Positions 1 through 8,372 of a stretch of DNA of 64,000 nucleotides are shown one piece after another; the stretch's first letter is position 1, and the number at the start of each line of letters is the position of its first letter. Both the position numbers and the translations under genes were made by a program. The DNA lies in NCBI RefSeq assembly GCF_005771535.1, contig NZ_VANU01000002.1, positions 124,001 to 188,000 on the forward strand. The letters run 5' to 3'. Source of the stretch: Arcobacter arenosus (GTDB taxonomy: Bacteria > Campylobacterota > Campylobacteria > Campylobacterales > Arcobacteraceae). The notes beneath the pieces are model-generated. The model had not been told where the DNA came from and made no database searches. It worked only from the letters and a program-made list of their open reading frames with translations.

Positions 1-59
1 TAATATAAGAAAATGAAAAACAAATTGCATATAAAAAAAGAAAAAATCCATTTAGCCAA

Positions 60-254
60 TTGCTTTTTAAATCTAAGGTGTTTTTTTTATTTATAAAAAG
101 AGATATTAAAAATAGTGTGATAACTCCAAAAAATAGTCTAAAAAAACTAAAAGAATATGGATCAATAGAATTATTTTGTAAGGCTGCTTTACAAAATATT
201 GAATTTAATGAGAAAAAAAGTATGGTTAATGTGCCAAGTAAAAAAAGATTTTGA
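60..254 (+). CDS. Doubtful small hypothetical ORF
   Basis: A 64-residue reading frame from a TTG at 60 stays open to the stop at 252-254. The same frame is open back to about position 9 without an ATG. The product is Lys-rich and basic with a short hydrophobic patch (VFFLFI) near the start. I recognise no family, and no clear ribosome binding site precedes the TTG. It could be a small gene, the decayed end of an older gene, or chance in A-rich DNA. If it is not real, 1-286 contains nothing I can support. Confidence 0.25.
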   Translation: MLFKSKVFFLFIKRDIKNSVITPKNSLKKLKEYGSIELFCKAALQNIEFNEKKSMVNVPSKKRF

Positions 255-286
255 TTAACTAATTTTTTTACTAACACAATATTAAC

Positions 287-1312
287 TTAGTGTTTAAACT
301 CTGGATTGTTTTTGAAATACTCTTCCACCTTGTCCGTATAGGCATAAATTTTTCCAGTCCTTTTTAAATAAGAGTTTACAATATGGTAACCATGATTAAG
401 AGCTGTTACAATTGAACCACCGGTATTAAATGCAATATCTCCTGCAACATACATACCTTTTACATTTGTTCTGTAGTGCTCATCATATATTGGTTTCCCT
501 TTATCATCAGTTTGGATACCAACTTTTTTTAGAAAATCAACAGGCGATGTTCCACCTATTGCATAAATAATTCTATCATATATTGTGTAGTAACCATCAT
601 CAAAATTCACTTTTACCTTTCCATGTTCATTCTCTAAGGATATTATATCTGTACCTAGTCTTAGTCTTAGTTTCTCTTGCCCATTGTATTGATACAAAAT
701 ATCTTCATTTTCAGGATTAAGTCTTGTGAATTCATCTTTTCTATAAACTAAAGTTATTATGTTGTTTTCATCAGCTAACTCGTAGGCATATTCTGCCGCA
801 CTATTTCCTCCTCCAACAACTAGTATCTTTTCCCCTTCACTACATTTATCTAAGTTAAAATTTACAAACTCTTTTATTGAAGGTGGTATTCTATAACTTG
901 GTTTATTTGGTTTTCCCATTTTTCCAATTGTTATTACTACAGCTTTTGCTTTAAAACCTTGAGTGGCAGTTGAGATTTGAAAAATTCCATTTTCATCTTT
1001 TTGTATATTTTCTACTTCTGTGTTAAATGCAGTATCAATTTTTTCATAATCTAAAAGTTGGTCAAAAAAGTCTAATGTTGTTTCTTTTGTTCCATCCATA
1101 AAAGGAATATTTCCTTCAATTTCTACTGTTTGACCCTTCCAATCTTTATCAACTCGTTTATTATCTTTATAAAATTTTCTAATAGTACTTGAGTGATTAT
1201 CTGCCTTATCAATTAGTAGTATTCTCTCTACTCCATGTACCGCTGCTTCTACGGCAGTACCTATGCCACCAGGGCCTCCGCCAATTATGGCAATATCATA
1301 AGTTGTATTCAT
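287..1312 (-). CDS. FAD/NAD(P)-dependent oxidoreductase, thioredoxin reductase fold
   Basis: A 341-residue two-dinucleotide-binding-domain flavoprotein. The FAD Rossmann motif GGGPGG is at residues 11-16, the NAD(P) motif GGGNSA at about 167-172, and a late AGD motif (about 290) closes the FAD site. The CxxC redox disulfide of thioredoxin reductase is absent; the only cysteine is near residue 157. It therefore resembles YpdA-like or flavin-monooxygenase-like proteins that pass NAD(P)H electrons to a small molecule or partner protein. The substrate cannot be read from sequence. It stands alone, divergent from queF across about 175 bases in which I see no other feature. Confidence 0.8.
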   Translation of the reverse strand: MNTTYDIAIIGGGPGGIGTAVEAAVHGVERILLIDKADNHSSTIRKFYKDNKRVDKDWKGQTVEIEGNIPFMDGTKETTLDFFDQLLDYEKIDTAFNTEVENIQKDENGIFQISTATQGFKAKAVVITIGKMGKPNKPSYRIPPSIKEFVNFNLDKCSEGEKILVVGGGNSAAEYAYELADENNIITLVYRKDEFTRLNPENEDILYQYNGQEKLRLRLGTDIISLENEHGKVKVNFDDGYYTIYDRIIYAIGGTSPVDFLKKVGIQTDDKGKPIYDEHYRTNVKGMYVAGDIAFNTGGSIVTALNHGYHIVNSYLKRTGKIYAYTDKVEEYFKNNPEFKH

Positions 1313-1488
1313 TAGTCTTTCCCCAAAGTATGAATTTTGTAAGCTATTATACTATAAACTATTCTTATAAAAAGGTTTTAAAAATTTATTAAGATATTTA
1401 TCTAAATTATGTAAGTAAAATTATGATAAAATGGCACTTTTAACAAAAAATATATCTAATATAAAAATATTAAAAGGATAAGAATATA

Positions 1489-1866
1489 ATGAAATATGGT
1501 GAAAAAGAGATTGTAGAATTTGACATCAATAATGAAGAAAATTTCTGGCCAAATAAAAATGAAAAAAACTATGTAATAAAAATTGAATTGCCAGAGTTTA
1601 TGGCAAAATGTCCAAGAAGTGGATATCCAGATTTTGCAACAATTTATTTAGAATATACGCCAGATAAATTAGTTATAGAATTAAAAGCATTAAAAATTTA
1701 TATTAACTCTTTCATGTTTAGAGAAGTTTCTCATGAAAATAGTGCAAATGAAATTTTTGATACACTTTATGAAAAATTACAACCAAGATGGATGAAAGTT
1801 GTTGCAGACTTTAAACCTCGTGGAAATGTACACACTGTTATTGAAATAGACAGCGATAAAATGTAA
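1489..1866 (+). CDS. queF: NADPH-dependent preQ0 reductase QueF
   Basis: A 125-residue type I (short, single-domain) QueF. It reduces 7-cyano-7-deazaguanine to preQ1 in queuosine tRNA biosynthesis. The catalytic Cys41 lies in KCPRSGYPD with Asp48 downstream, and the substrate-binding segment ELKALKIY (about 64-71) and the His82-Glu83 pair are present. Start ATG at 1489 follows AAAAGGA. The downstream HTH gene begins 9 bases after the stop and may be co-transcribed. I looked for a preQ1 riboswitch in the A/T-rich 1313-1488 leader and saw none. Confidence 0.95.
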   Translation: MKYGEKEIVEFDINNEENFWPNKNEKNYVIKIELPEFMAKCPRSGYPDFATIYLEYTPDKLVIELKALKIYINSFMFREVSHENSANEIFDTLYEKLQPRWMKVVADFKPRGNVHTVIEIDSDKM

Positions 1867-1874
1867 GGTATACT

Positions 1875-2504
1875 TTGGAGAGATTAGTTACAACAGCTCA
1901 AGCTGCTGAAATATTAGGTATTTCTCTCCAAGGGGTACATTATAGAATTAAAAAAAACCAATTAAAATCTATCAAAAAGTCTGGTAAGACTTATGTTTAT
2001 ATAAACGATACTCAAAAAATCTCTCCAACTGCTACAAACTCTGAAGAAGAACCAAAAGTTGAAATGATTACTTTTAAAGAGACTATAAAAGAAGTAGTTA
2101 AAGCAAAAGATGAACAGATATTATTATTAAAAAAGTCTATTAAATGGATGAGAAAGCAACATGGATCAGAGATTTTAAGGTTAGAGAATAATCAAAAAAG
2201 AATTATAGGTGTTTTTAATAGAGAGATTGAACTTTTACAAAGTGCTTTTAATGAGATGCGTTCAATATATAAACCCCAACTTATAAGTCAGCAAGAAAAT
2301 AAAGAGAAACCCCAAGAAAAAACAAAAGAAAAATTTATCTCTATTGTTGATTTTACTTTATATTTAAAAAGACACAATAAAAGTGAAAGAGAAATAAAAC
2401 TTATAATAATGAAAGCTATTGAACGAAAAGATTCAAGATTTATTTTTAATAAAAAAGATAGAAAACTTTTAATTTTAAATGAGGATTTTTCTGATTTAAT
2501 TTAG
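1875..2504 (+). CDS. Helix-turn-helix DNA-binding protein with coiled coil
   Basis: A 209-residue protein. Residues 1-45 form an excisionase/MerR-type helix-turn-helix (TTAQAAEILGISLQGVHYRI) followed by a small wing. Residues about 75-140 are charged and heptad-like, so probably a coiled coil. The basic C-terminal part (about 155-209) may be another nucleic-acid-binding fold. The TTG start at 1875 is preceded by AAGG inside the queF stop region. The DNA target and role are unknown; placement right after queF suggests a shared transcript but no shared pathway. Confidence 0.7.
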   Translation: MERLVTTAQAAEILGISLQGVHYRIKKNQLKSIKKSGKTYVYINDTQKISPTATNSEEEPKVEMITFKETIKEVVKAKDEQILLLKKSIKWMRKQHGSEILRLENNQKRIIGVFNREIELLQSAFNEMRSIYKPQLISQQENKEKPQEKTKEKFISIVDFTLYLKRHNKSEREIKLIIMKAIERKDSRFIFNKKDRKLLILNEDFSDLI

Positions 2505-2554
2505 TAAATGCCACGTTTATATCACTTTAATCTTTTATACTACGTTTATAAAGT

Positions 2555-2659
2555 AAATATTTATCTTAAGATTGAATGATATCTTTCCTTTTCATGCACT
2601 CTCCCTATTTTTTCATTTTCTTTTTGATAAATATTTAACTTTATTTGGTTATCATTCAA
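2555..2659 (+). repeat. Interlocked inverted repeats in the MATE gene leader
   Basis: Two inverted repeats overlap in an A-B-A'-B' order. Arm A AAATATTTATC (2555-2565) is complementary to GATAAATATTT (2626-2636), and arm B TTGAATGATA (2572-2581) to TATCATTCAA (2650-2659). A pyrimidine-rich tract (about 2583-2625) lies between them. This order gives either a pseudoknot or two mutually exclusive hairpins just upstream of the start at 2683. I know of no riboswitch class with these sequences. Confidence 0.5.
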
Positions 2660-2682
2660 AAAATTCAAGGCAGTGATGACAT

Positions 2683-4035
2683 ATGAAAACTAAATCAAAG
2701 CACCTTTTAACAGATGATATCCCATCACTTTTAAAACAAATAGCAATCCCTGCAAGTACAGGTATGTTTTTTAATACAATGTATAATGTAGTTGATACCT
2801 TTTATGCAGGACTTATTTCAACTCAAGCAATTTCTGCCTTATCTTTATCTTTTATGATATTTTTTACTATTATTGGACTTGGATATGGATTTTCTTCAGC
2901 AATTACTGCTTTAATAGGTAATGCATCTGGAAAAAGCAAAAAATTTCTTGCTTCATTATATGCCCATAAAGGGATATTTTTTATGCAAATTTTAGCAGTA
3001 GCCTTAACTATTATTGGTTTTATAATATCCCCTACTTTGTTTAAAATATTAGGGGCAAGCGGTGAGTATTTAGAAACCTCATTAAGTTATATAAATGTAA
3101 TACTTACAGGGACAATTTTTTTTATGACAAATTTTGCATTAAATGCAATTTTAGTCTCAAGGGGAGATACAAAATCTTATAGAAATACTTTGATTTTTGG
3201 TTTTTTTGCAAATTTAATTTTAAATCCACTTTTTATATATGGATTTTGGTTTATTCCTGCAATGGGAATTTCAGGAATAGCCTTTGCTACAGTGTTAATT
3301 CAAGTTTTAAATAATATTTATATGTTAAAAAAAGTATTAGAGACAAAACTTATTCATTTTGAGAATTTAAAATATTTTTATCCCCATTTAAAAATCTATA
3401 AAGATTTTATAATTCAAGGTATCCCCTCTTCTATGAATATGCTTATTATGGCGATTGGTTCTATTATCTTGATGTATTTTGTTACACTTTATGGGGTAAA
3501 AGCAGTTGCTGGATATGGAATAGGATTTAGAGTTGAACAGCTTATGCTTTTACCTGCCCTTGGACTTAGTTCAGCTGTTCTATCTATTATCTCAAACAAC
3601 TTTGGAGCAAAAAAATATGATAGGGTTCAAGAGACTTTAAATACAGCACTAAAATATGGCTTTTATATCTCTACTTTTGGGATTATATTTTTATATATAT
3701 TTGGGAAATTGATAATCTCACAATTTGATTCAGATTTAGAAGTTATTAGATATGGGCTTGATTATCTACTTGTTGAAGTATGGATATTTTATGCTTATGT
3801 GATTTTATTTATTTGTGTTTCAACTTTACAAGCTATAAAAAAACCTAAAATGATTTTATATATAGCTTTATATAGGCAGATTATTGCAAAATATTTAGTT
3901 GCTTATATTCTTGTAGTTTGGTTAGCACTTGACTATTTTTATTTATGGTTTGGTATTTTAGTTATGATTTATAGTGCAGCTATATTTGCTTACTTTTATA
4001 CCCAAAATCTGTTAAAAAATGTAGGAGTTAAATAA
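2683..4035 (+). CDS. MATE family multidrug/Na+ exporter
   Basis: A 450-residue integral membrane protein with about 12 hydrophobic segments arranged as two similar halves, the usual size for NorM/DinF-type MATE transporters. The N-terminus LLKQIAIPASTGMFFNTMYNVVDTF is typical, with a Pro in helix 1 and Asp near helix 1-2. MATE proteins export cationic drugs or metabolites using Na+ or H+ gradients; the substrate is unknown here. Its 3' end overlaps the convergent hvfC-like gene by 8 bases, so no separate terminator fits between them. Confidence 0.9.
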   Translation: MKTKSKHLLTDDIPSLLKQIAIPASTGMFFNTMYNVVDTFYAGLISTQAISALSLSFMIFFTIIGLGYGFSSAITALIGNASGKSKKFLASLYAHKGIFFMQILAVALTIIGFIISPTLFKILGASGEYLETSLSYINVILTGTIFFMTNFALNAILVSRGDTKSYRNTLIFGFFANLILNPLFIYGFWFIPAMGISGIAFATVLIQVLNNIYMLKKVLETKLIHFENLKYFYPHLKIYKDFIIQGIPSSMNMLIMAIGSIILMYFVTLYGVKAVAGYGIGFRVEQLMLLPALGLSSAVLSIISNNFGAKKYDRVQETLNTALKYGFYISTFGIIFLYIFGKLIISQFDSDLEVIRYGLDYLLVEVWIFYAYVILFICVSTLQAIKKPKMILYIALYRQIIAKYLVAYILVVWLALDYFYLWFGILVMIYSAAIFAYFYTQNLLKNVGVK

Positions 4036-4723
4036 AAACTTTATTTATATACAACTCTTCTAAAGCAGGGGCTAAAATCTTTTTAGCCTCTTTATAATCT
4101 ATATCATTTTCTTTACAAAGTTGTTTTAAAATTTTTCCAATGCTTTGTTTCTTATCAATTCTTTTAAACAATTCAAAAATCAATTGATTAATCTCTCTAT
4201 ATATTACATCATCAGCTTCAAAATCATAATAAATTACTAAGAAATTATCTCTTTTTTCTTGAATTTTTTTATTGATAATATCGTATTTAAAAGCTTTAAA
4301 CTTAGCACTTTTAGATACTTTATATCTATTTTCATAAGAAAATTTACCCTTTTTATATGTTTTGTATTCTTTCATAAAAAGTTCAATCTCTATCCAATCA
4401 TAATACATAAGTTCATACAAATATTTTCTATTTTCAAAAGCTTTTGTTTTTTTTACAAACTTTTTAAAATCTTTTGGAATTTTCCAAATAAAAGGGGTTG
4501 AAGGGGTGTTTTTCATAAATTTGTTTATTAATTTATCCAAAGTAATTTGATTAATATTTTTTATTAAAAGGGGGTAAGAGTTTCTTATAACCTCTTCATA
4601 TCTTGTGAAAACAAGTTTTTGATAAACTTCTATATTTGTTGTTTCATATCCTTTTTCTTGTTTTAATAAAATGTTAAAAAATCTATTTTGAATATCTTTT
4701 TCTAAACTATTATTTTTGGGCAT
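4028..4723 (-). CDS. hvfC: HvfC-like RiPP maturation partner (DUF2063 type)
   Basis: A 231-residue protein that I assign mainly by position: it directly follows the MNIO enzyme and overlaps it by 14 bases, as HvfC/BufC partner proteins do. The N-terminal half (QNRFFNILLKQEK, then YRxxV-like segments and a WKIPKDF region near residue 80) fits the DUF2063 helical domain thought to present the precursor peptide to the MNIO enzyme. The C-terminal part is charged and may be a winged-helix-like fold. It belongs to the yceI-hvfA-hvfB-hvfC operon and was probably under the copper-box promoter at 6529. Confidence 0.7.
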   Translation of the reverse strand: MPKNNSLEKDIQNRFFNILLKQEKGYETTNIEVYQKLVFTRYEEVIRNSYPLLIKNINQITLDKLINKFMKNTPSTPFIWKIPKDFKKFVKKTKAFENRKYLYELMYYDWIEIELFMKEYKTYKKGKFSYENRYKVSKSAKFKAFKYDIINKKIQEKRDNFLVIYYDFEADDVIYREINQLIFELFKRIDKKQSIGKILKQLCKENDIDYKEAKKILAPALEELYINKVFI

Positions 4724-5537
4724 CTCTAACTCTTTTTACAATCTCTTTCATTTGATTATATTCTAATTCTAATTCACTTAGTGGGGGAATATTATTATCC
4801 CTTTCAATCATAACAGGGGCATCAACTTGTTTAAGTGTATATTCTAATAACTTCCAAACTCCAGAGCATATTGGCATTCCATGGGAATCAATTTTTAATT
4901 TTGAGTCTTCATCATTATAATGTCCAGCCATATGCATATAGGCAATTTTGCTTTTATCTATCTCATCTATAAATTTTCTAGCTTTAAAACCATGATTAAC
5001 AGAGTTAACAAATACATTGTTTACGTCTAAAAGCATTTTTGCACCAGATTTTTCAAATACTTCATTAATAAAATCAACTTCCCTCATTTCGGCATAAGGG
5101 GCATAATAATAAGTTGCATTTTCAAGTATCAAATTTCTTTGAATAATATTCTCAACCTCTTTTATCTTATCGCTTATAAAATTAACCATGTTTTTTGTCA
5201 TTGGAACAGGAAGTAATTCATAGGATTGTTTCCCCTCAAGTGAGGAAAAAGATAGATGTTCAGAATAGTATTCTATATTATATCTGTCTAAAAAAGTTTT
5301 GATCTGTTTGACAAACTTTTTATTTAGCTTGTCAACAGAACCAATAGATAATGATAATCCGTGGGCTACAGTAGGTCTAGAATTAACTGCTTGTTCAAAT
5401 GCTTTTTCATAAAGTTTTGGCATATGCATCCAGTTTTCAGGAGTTACCTCCCACCAATCTGGTTGAAATTTACTTTTTTTTATATCAAGTAAAAAATCAC
5501 TTCTTAAACCTAAACCACAACCTCTAAGATTAATCAT
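4710..5537 (-). CDS. hvfB: MNIO (DUF692) RiPP peptide maturase, HvfB-like
   Basis: A 275-residue TIM-barrel multinuclear non-heme iron oxidase. Family members use an iron cluster to modify cysteine residues of a partner peptide, for example to oxazolone/thioamide or thiooxazole groups. Expected metal ligands are visible: His59 (VAHG), His94 (SEH), Glu139 (LEN), Asp171 and Asn174 (DVNN), His202 and His206 (MHMAGH), His219 (DSHG) and Glu245 (IERD). The substrate is very likely the Cys-rich peptide encoded 14 bases upstream. The exact modification cannot be predicted from sequence. Confidence 0.9.
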   Translation of the reverse strand: MINLRGCGLGLRSDFLLDIKKSKFQPDWWEVTPENWMHMPKLYEKAFEQAVNSRPTVAHGLSLSIGSVDKLNKKFVKQIKTFLDRYNIEYYSEHLSFSSLEGKQSYELLPVPMTKNMVNFISDKIKEVENIIQRNLILENATYYYAPYAEMREVDFINEVFEKSGAKMLLDVNNVFVNSVNHGFKARKFIDEIDKSKIAYMHMAGHYNDEDSKLKIDSHGMPICSGVWKLLEYTLKQVDAPVMIERDNNIPPLSELELEYNQMKEIVKRVRDAQK

Positions 5538-5551
5538 TATTGTTCACCATT

Positions 5552-5839
5552 TCACCCACATTTTCCAGCGCCACAAGCACCTTCAACTTTTTTCTTCATA
5601 TCTGCACCACATTTAGCCATTTCAGTTTTTTTACCTGAGTTCCCACTCATCTCATCAGCCATCTCTTTTTTCTTTTCTCCACCACATTTAGCAGAACCAC
5701 AAGAACCTTTTTTCTCTATTTTCTTTTCTCCACCACATTTTGAAGAACCACAAGAACCACTTCCTGCATAAGCACCTGTACTTGATAAAGCAGCTCCTAA
5801 AAGAACTCCAGCTAATTTGATTTTAGTATTTTTTTTCAT
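5552..5839 (-). CDS. hvfA: Cys-rich exported RiPP precursor, HvfA-like
   Basis: A 95-residue low-complexity peptide. A Sec signal (about 1-25, ending AYA) is followed by a Lys/Gly/Cys-rich core. All seven cysteines (30, 35, 47, 52, 77, 89, 94) are followed by Gly. Two near-identical units GSCGSxKCGGEKK start at residues 28 and 45, with a shortened GACGAGKCG at the C-terminus. This matches HvfA-family and bufferin-like precursors modified by MNIO enzymes and linked to copper sequestration. Copper as the ligand here is inferred from the neighbouring copper efflux operons. Confidence 0.85.
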   Translation of the reverse strand: MKKNTKIKLAGVLLGAALSSTGAYAGSGSCGSSKCGGEKKIEKKGSCGSAKCGGEKKKEMADEMSGNSGKKTEMAKCGADMKKKVEGACGAGKCG

Positions 5840-5876
5840 ATCTTTTCCTTTATTTTTAAATGGTATTTTATATTAT

Positions 5877-6455
5877 TTATTGTTCAACTGCTTGAACTTC
5901 TACAATTAATTTTACAGTTTCACTTACTGCAAAGCCACCAGCTTCTAAAACCTTATTCCATTTTAAATCATAATCCATTCTATTGATTTTACCTTCAATA
6001 GTAAATCCAACTCTATTATTTCCTTTTAAATCTTTTATTGTTCCAAGATCTTCAATTTTTAGTTTTACCTCTTTAGTGATTCCTCTAATTGTTAAATCAC
6101 CAATCATCATCCCTTCATCTCCATCAGGTTTATATGATTTCATTTTAAAAGTAATATTTGGATATTTTTCTGCTAGAAAAAAATCTTCACTTCTTAAGTG
6201 ATTGTCTCTTTTTTCAATTCCAGTATCAACTGATGCTGCTTTAATTGTTGCTTCAAGCATCTTAAAAGATTTTGTTTTATAGTCAAAATCTATCTTTGCA
6301 TCATAGTCAGTAAATTCACCCTTTACATTTGTAATCATCAAATGTTTTACAGAAAAACCAACTTCACTATGAGATTTATCAAGAGTATGAGGTGTGGCAT
6401 TTGCTAATGCTAAACCTAAAACTGATGTTAAAAGAAAAGTTTTAATAAGTTTCAT
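5877..6455 (-). CDS. YceI family periplasmic lipid-binding protein
   Basis: A 192-residue secreted protein: a signal peptide (about 1-20, ending ANA) followed by the YceI lipocalin-like barrel. It contains the family opening LDKSHSEVGFSVKHLMI and the RDxHLRSxDFF segment (about residues 82-91). YceI proteins bind isoprenoid or other amphiphilic molecules in the periplasm. It is the first gene of the operon with the hvfABC-like genes (37-base gap to hvfA), which hints at a role in envelope protection or delivery during metal stress. A good AAAGGAG lies 6 bases before the ATG. Confidence 0.9.
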   Translation of the reverse strand: MKLIKTFLLTSVLGLALANATPHTLDKSHSEVGFSVKHLMITNVKGEFTDYDAKIDFDYKTKSFKMLEATIKAASVDTGIEKRDNHLRSEDFFLAEKYPNITFKMKSYKPDGDEGMMIGDLTIRGITKEVKLKIEDLGTIKDLKGNNRVGFTIEGKINRMDYDLKWNKVLEAGGFAVSETVKLIVEVQAVEQ

Positions 6456-6511
6456 TTCGTGCTCCTTTATGTTTTGTTATTGGAAGTATAATTGAGTTTT
6501 GTTAAGTAAGT

Positions 6512-6529
6512 GTGTAGAGTATGTGTGGA
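6512..6529 (-). promoter_or_regulatory. Copper-box A, upstream of yceI-hvfABC
   Basis: Minus-strand TCCACACATACTCTACAC: two heptamers (6529-6523 and 6518-6512) with an 11 bp period. The site lies 57 bases upstream of the yceI start and upstream of the divergent response regulator gene. Unlike the other copies, the best -10 (TATACT, 6490-6485) is 21 bases away, so activation geometry may differ. Regulator binding is an inference from the repeated pattern. Confidence 0.5.
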
Positions 6530-6545
6530 TTAATTTTTTTATTAT

Positions 6546-6555
6546 GTGATATAAT
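6546..6555 (+). promoter_or_regulatory. Extended -10 promoter of a probably leaderless response regulator mRNA
   Basis: TGTGATATAAT-type extended -10, with TATAAT at 6550-6555. A start of transcription about 7 bases downstream would fall on or next to the ATG at 6563. No Shine-Dalgarno sequence is present before that ATG. Confidence 0.55.
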
Positions 6556-6562
6556 ATTTGCC

Positions 6563-7222
6563 ATGAAAATACTACTTTTAGAAGATGATTTAATACTTAA
6601 TGAAATAGTTGAAGAGTTCTTAATAGACCTAGGCTATGATGTAACAGTTGCTTATGATGGAATGCAAGCAAGTGAGATAATTTATGATGAGCAGTTTGAT
6701 TTACTTATACTTGATGTAAATGTTCCAAATATGACAGGTTTTGAGTTTTTAAAATCATTAAGAGAAAATAATATTACAACTCCAGCTATTTTTACAACCT
6801 CTTTAGATTCTGTTGATGATGTGGAAGAGGGCTTTAATTCAGGGGCTGATGATTATTTGAAAAAACCCTTTGAATTAAAAGAGTTAGAGCTTAGAATAAA
6901 CAATATAAAAAGACTTCTTCATATGGAAGATGACGAATTAGTTATAGGTGAAAATCTAAAGTTTAATACAAAACTAAATTTTATTGATAATGATTCAATC
7001 AAAACAAAACTTCCTTTAAAGGAAGCACAAATTTTAAAATATCTTTTAAATAATACAAATAGATGTGTATCACAAGATGAATTAAGTTCAAATATTTGGT
7101 CATATGAAGATTCACCAACTTCTTCTACAATTAGAACATATATAAAAAATATTAGAAAAATTGTGGGTGATGAGTATATAGAAACGATTAAAGGGGTTGG
7201 TTATAGATTTAACAAGAAGTGA
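6563..7222 (+). CDS. OmpR-family response regulator (copper-type TCS 1)
   Basis: A 219-residue response regulator. The receiver domain has the acidic pocket Glu7-Asp8-Asp9, phospho-acceptor Asp51 (LILDVNVP), a Thr/Ser switch near 79-80 and Lys101 (KKPF). A winged-helix DNA-binding domain occupies about 125-219. The start at 6563 is chosen because MKILLLEDD is the family N-terminus; an in-frame ATG at 6521 would add 14 atypical residues. It overlaps the kinase gene downstream by 26 bases. It is a candidate binder of the tandem heptamer boxes, like CusR/CopR, though this is inferred from context. Confidence 0.9.
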   Translation: MKILLLEDDLILNEIVEEFLIDLGYDVTVAYDGMQASEIIYDEQFDLLILDVNVPNMTGFEFLKSLRENNITTPAIFTTSLDSVDDVEEGFNSGADDYLKKPFELKELELRINNIKRLLHMEDDELVIGENLKFNTKLNFIDNDSIKTKLPLKEAQILKYLLNNTNRCVSQDELSSNIWSYEDSPTSSTIRTYIKNIRKIVGDEYIETIKGVGYRFNKK

Positions 7223-8372
7223 AAAAAATACCTTTAGAAGATTTTTAGGACTTTATCTAGGTTCTTCACTTATTTTACTTAGTATAATATTTTATTTATT
7301 TTATAAAATGGAATCAAAACTCCAATATGATTTAATCACTTCAAATATGCAAAATGTGGCAAGTAAAGTATCCTCAAGTATCATCTATGCCCATATGGCA
7401 AACTTAACAATAGATACAACAAAATTAGCAGATTTTATAAAATATGAATATGCTTTGTATGATAAGCAACATGAAAAGTTAATAGGAAATCTTTTAGTTA
7501 GTAAAGGCAAAGAGATTGACTTATCAAAAAAACTTCAAAAAATTGATGATAGTTATGTTCTCGTTGAAAGTTCACCTAAGGGTCATTTAGGGGTTTATCA
7601 TATTGTAATTAAAGAGAATATTTATCATGGGAGAATAGAAGAGTTACTTGAAAAACTCTATTTTTATTTCTTTTTAACTTTTTCAACTATAACTGTTATT
7701 GCTTATTATTTAGCAGGGATGTTTATTGCTCCAATTATTAATGAAAGAAAAAAATTGAACAATTTTATCAAAGATACAACCCATGAGTTAAATACCCCTA
7801 TTACAGCTATTTTAATGAGTACAGGAGCGGGTGCACCAGCAACAGAAAAAAATCTACAAAGGATAAATCTAAGTGCAAAAAGAATCTCTGAAATTTACAA
7901 AGATTTAGTATATCTATTTTTACAAGATAATAAAAAACCTAAGAAATTAACAAATCTAAACCTTGATGAGATAATAGTTGAACAACTTGAATATTTTGAT
8001 TCTTTTGCTTCTAAAAAAAGATTAAAAATCACTTCAAATTTAGAGCCAACAAAATTTATAATTGATAAAGAAAATTTTATAAGATTGTTTAATAATCTAG
8101 TTTCAAATGCTATAAAATATAACATTGTAGGTGGTTCTATTGATATAGAACTAAAAAATAGTGTTTTAAAAGTTAAAGATACAGGTATAGGTATTGCTGA
8201 AGAAAAACTTGAAGATATTTTTAATAGGTATTATAGAGCTACAAAAGAGCAGGGTGGTTTTGGTATTGGATTAAATATCGTTTATCATATTTGTAAATCA
8301 TATAATATAAAAATAGATGTTCAATCAAAAGAGAAAGAGGGAACTACTTTTACTTTAGATTTTAAAGGCTAA
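7197..8372 (+). CDS. Sensor histidine kinase (copper-type TCS 1)
   Basis: A 391-residue membrane kinase starting at a TTG inside the regulator gene. Transmembrane helix 1 is at about 17-38, a roughly 110-residue periplasmic sensor follows, and helix 2 is at about 154-180. The H-box KDTTHELNTP contains the phospho-accepting His196. The ATPase part shows N-box NNLVSNAIKYN, DTGIGI, and GGFGIGLNIV. His66-Met67 and His130 in the sensor are conserved in the paralogue at 14612 and could bind Cu(I), by analogy with CusS. The gene converges on the next regulator gene with an 11-base overlap. Confidence 0.9.
   Translation: MVIDLTRSEKNTFRRFLGLYLGSSLILLSIIFYLFYKMESKLQYDLITSNMQNVASKVSSSIIYAHMANLTIDTTKLADFIKYEYALYDKQHEKLIGNLLVSKGKEIDLSKKLQKIDDSYVLVESSPKGHLGVYHIVIKENIYHGRIEELLEKLYFYFFLTFSTITVIAYYLAGMFIAPIINERKKLNNFIKDTTHELNTPITAILMSTGAGAPATEKNLQRINLSAKRISEIYKDLVYLFLQDNKKPKKLTNLNLDEIIVEQLEYFDSFASKKRLKITSNLEPTKFIIDKENFIRLFNNLVSNAIKYNIVGGSIDIELKNSVLKVKDTGIGIAEEKLEDIFNRYYRATKEQGGFGIGLNIVYHICKSYNIKIDVQSKEKEGTTFTLDFKG

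Noticed and set aside
1393-1488. Possible preQ1 riboswitch before queF
   Set aside because: No preQ1-type hairpin with an A-rich tail overlapping the ribosome binding site is visible; the leader is simple A/T-rich DNA.
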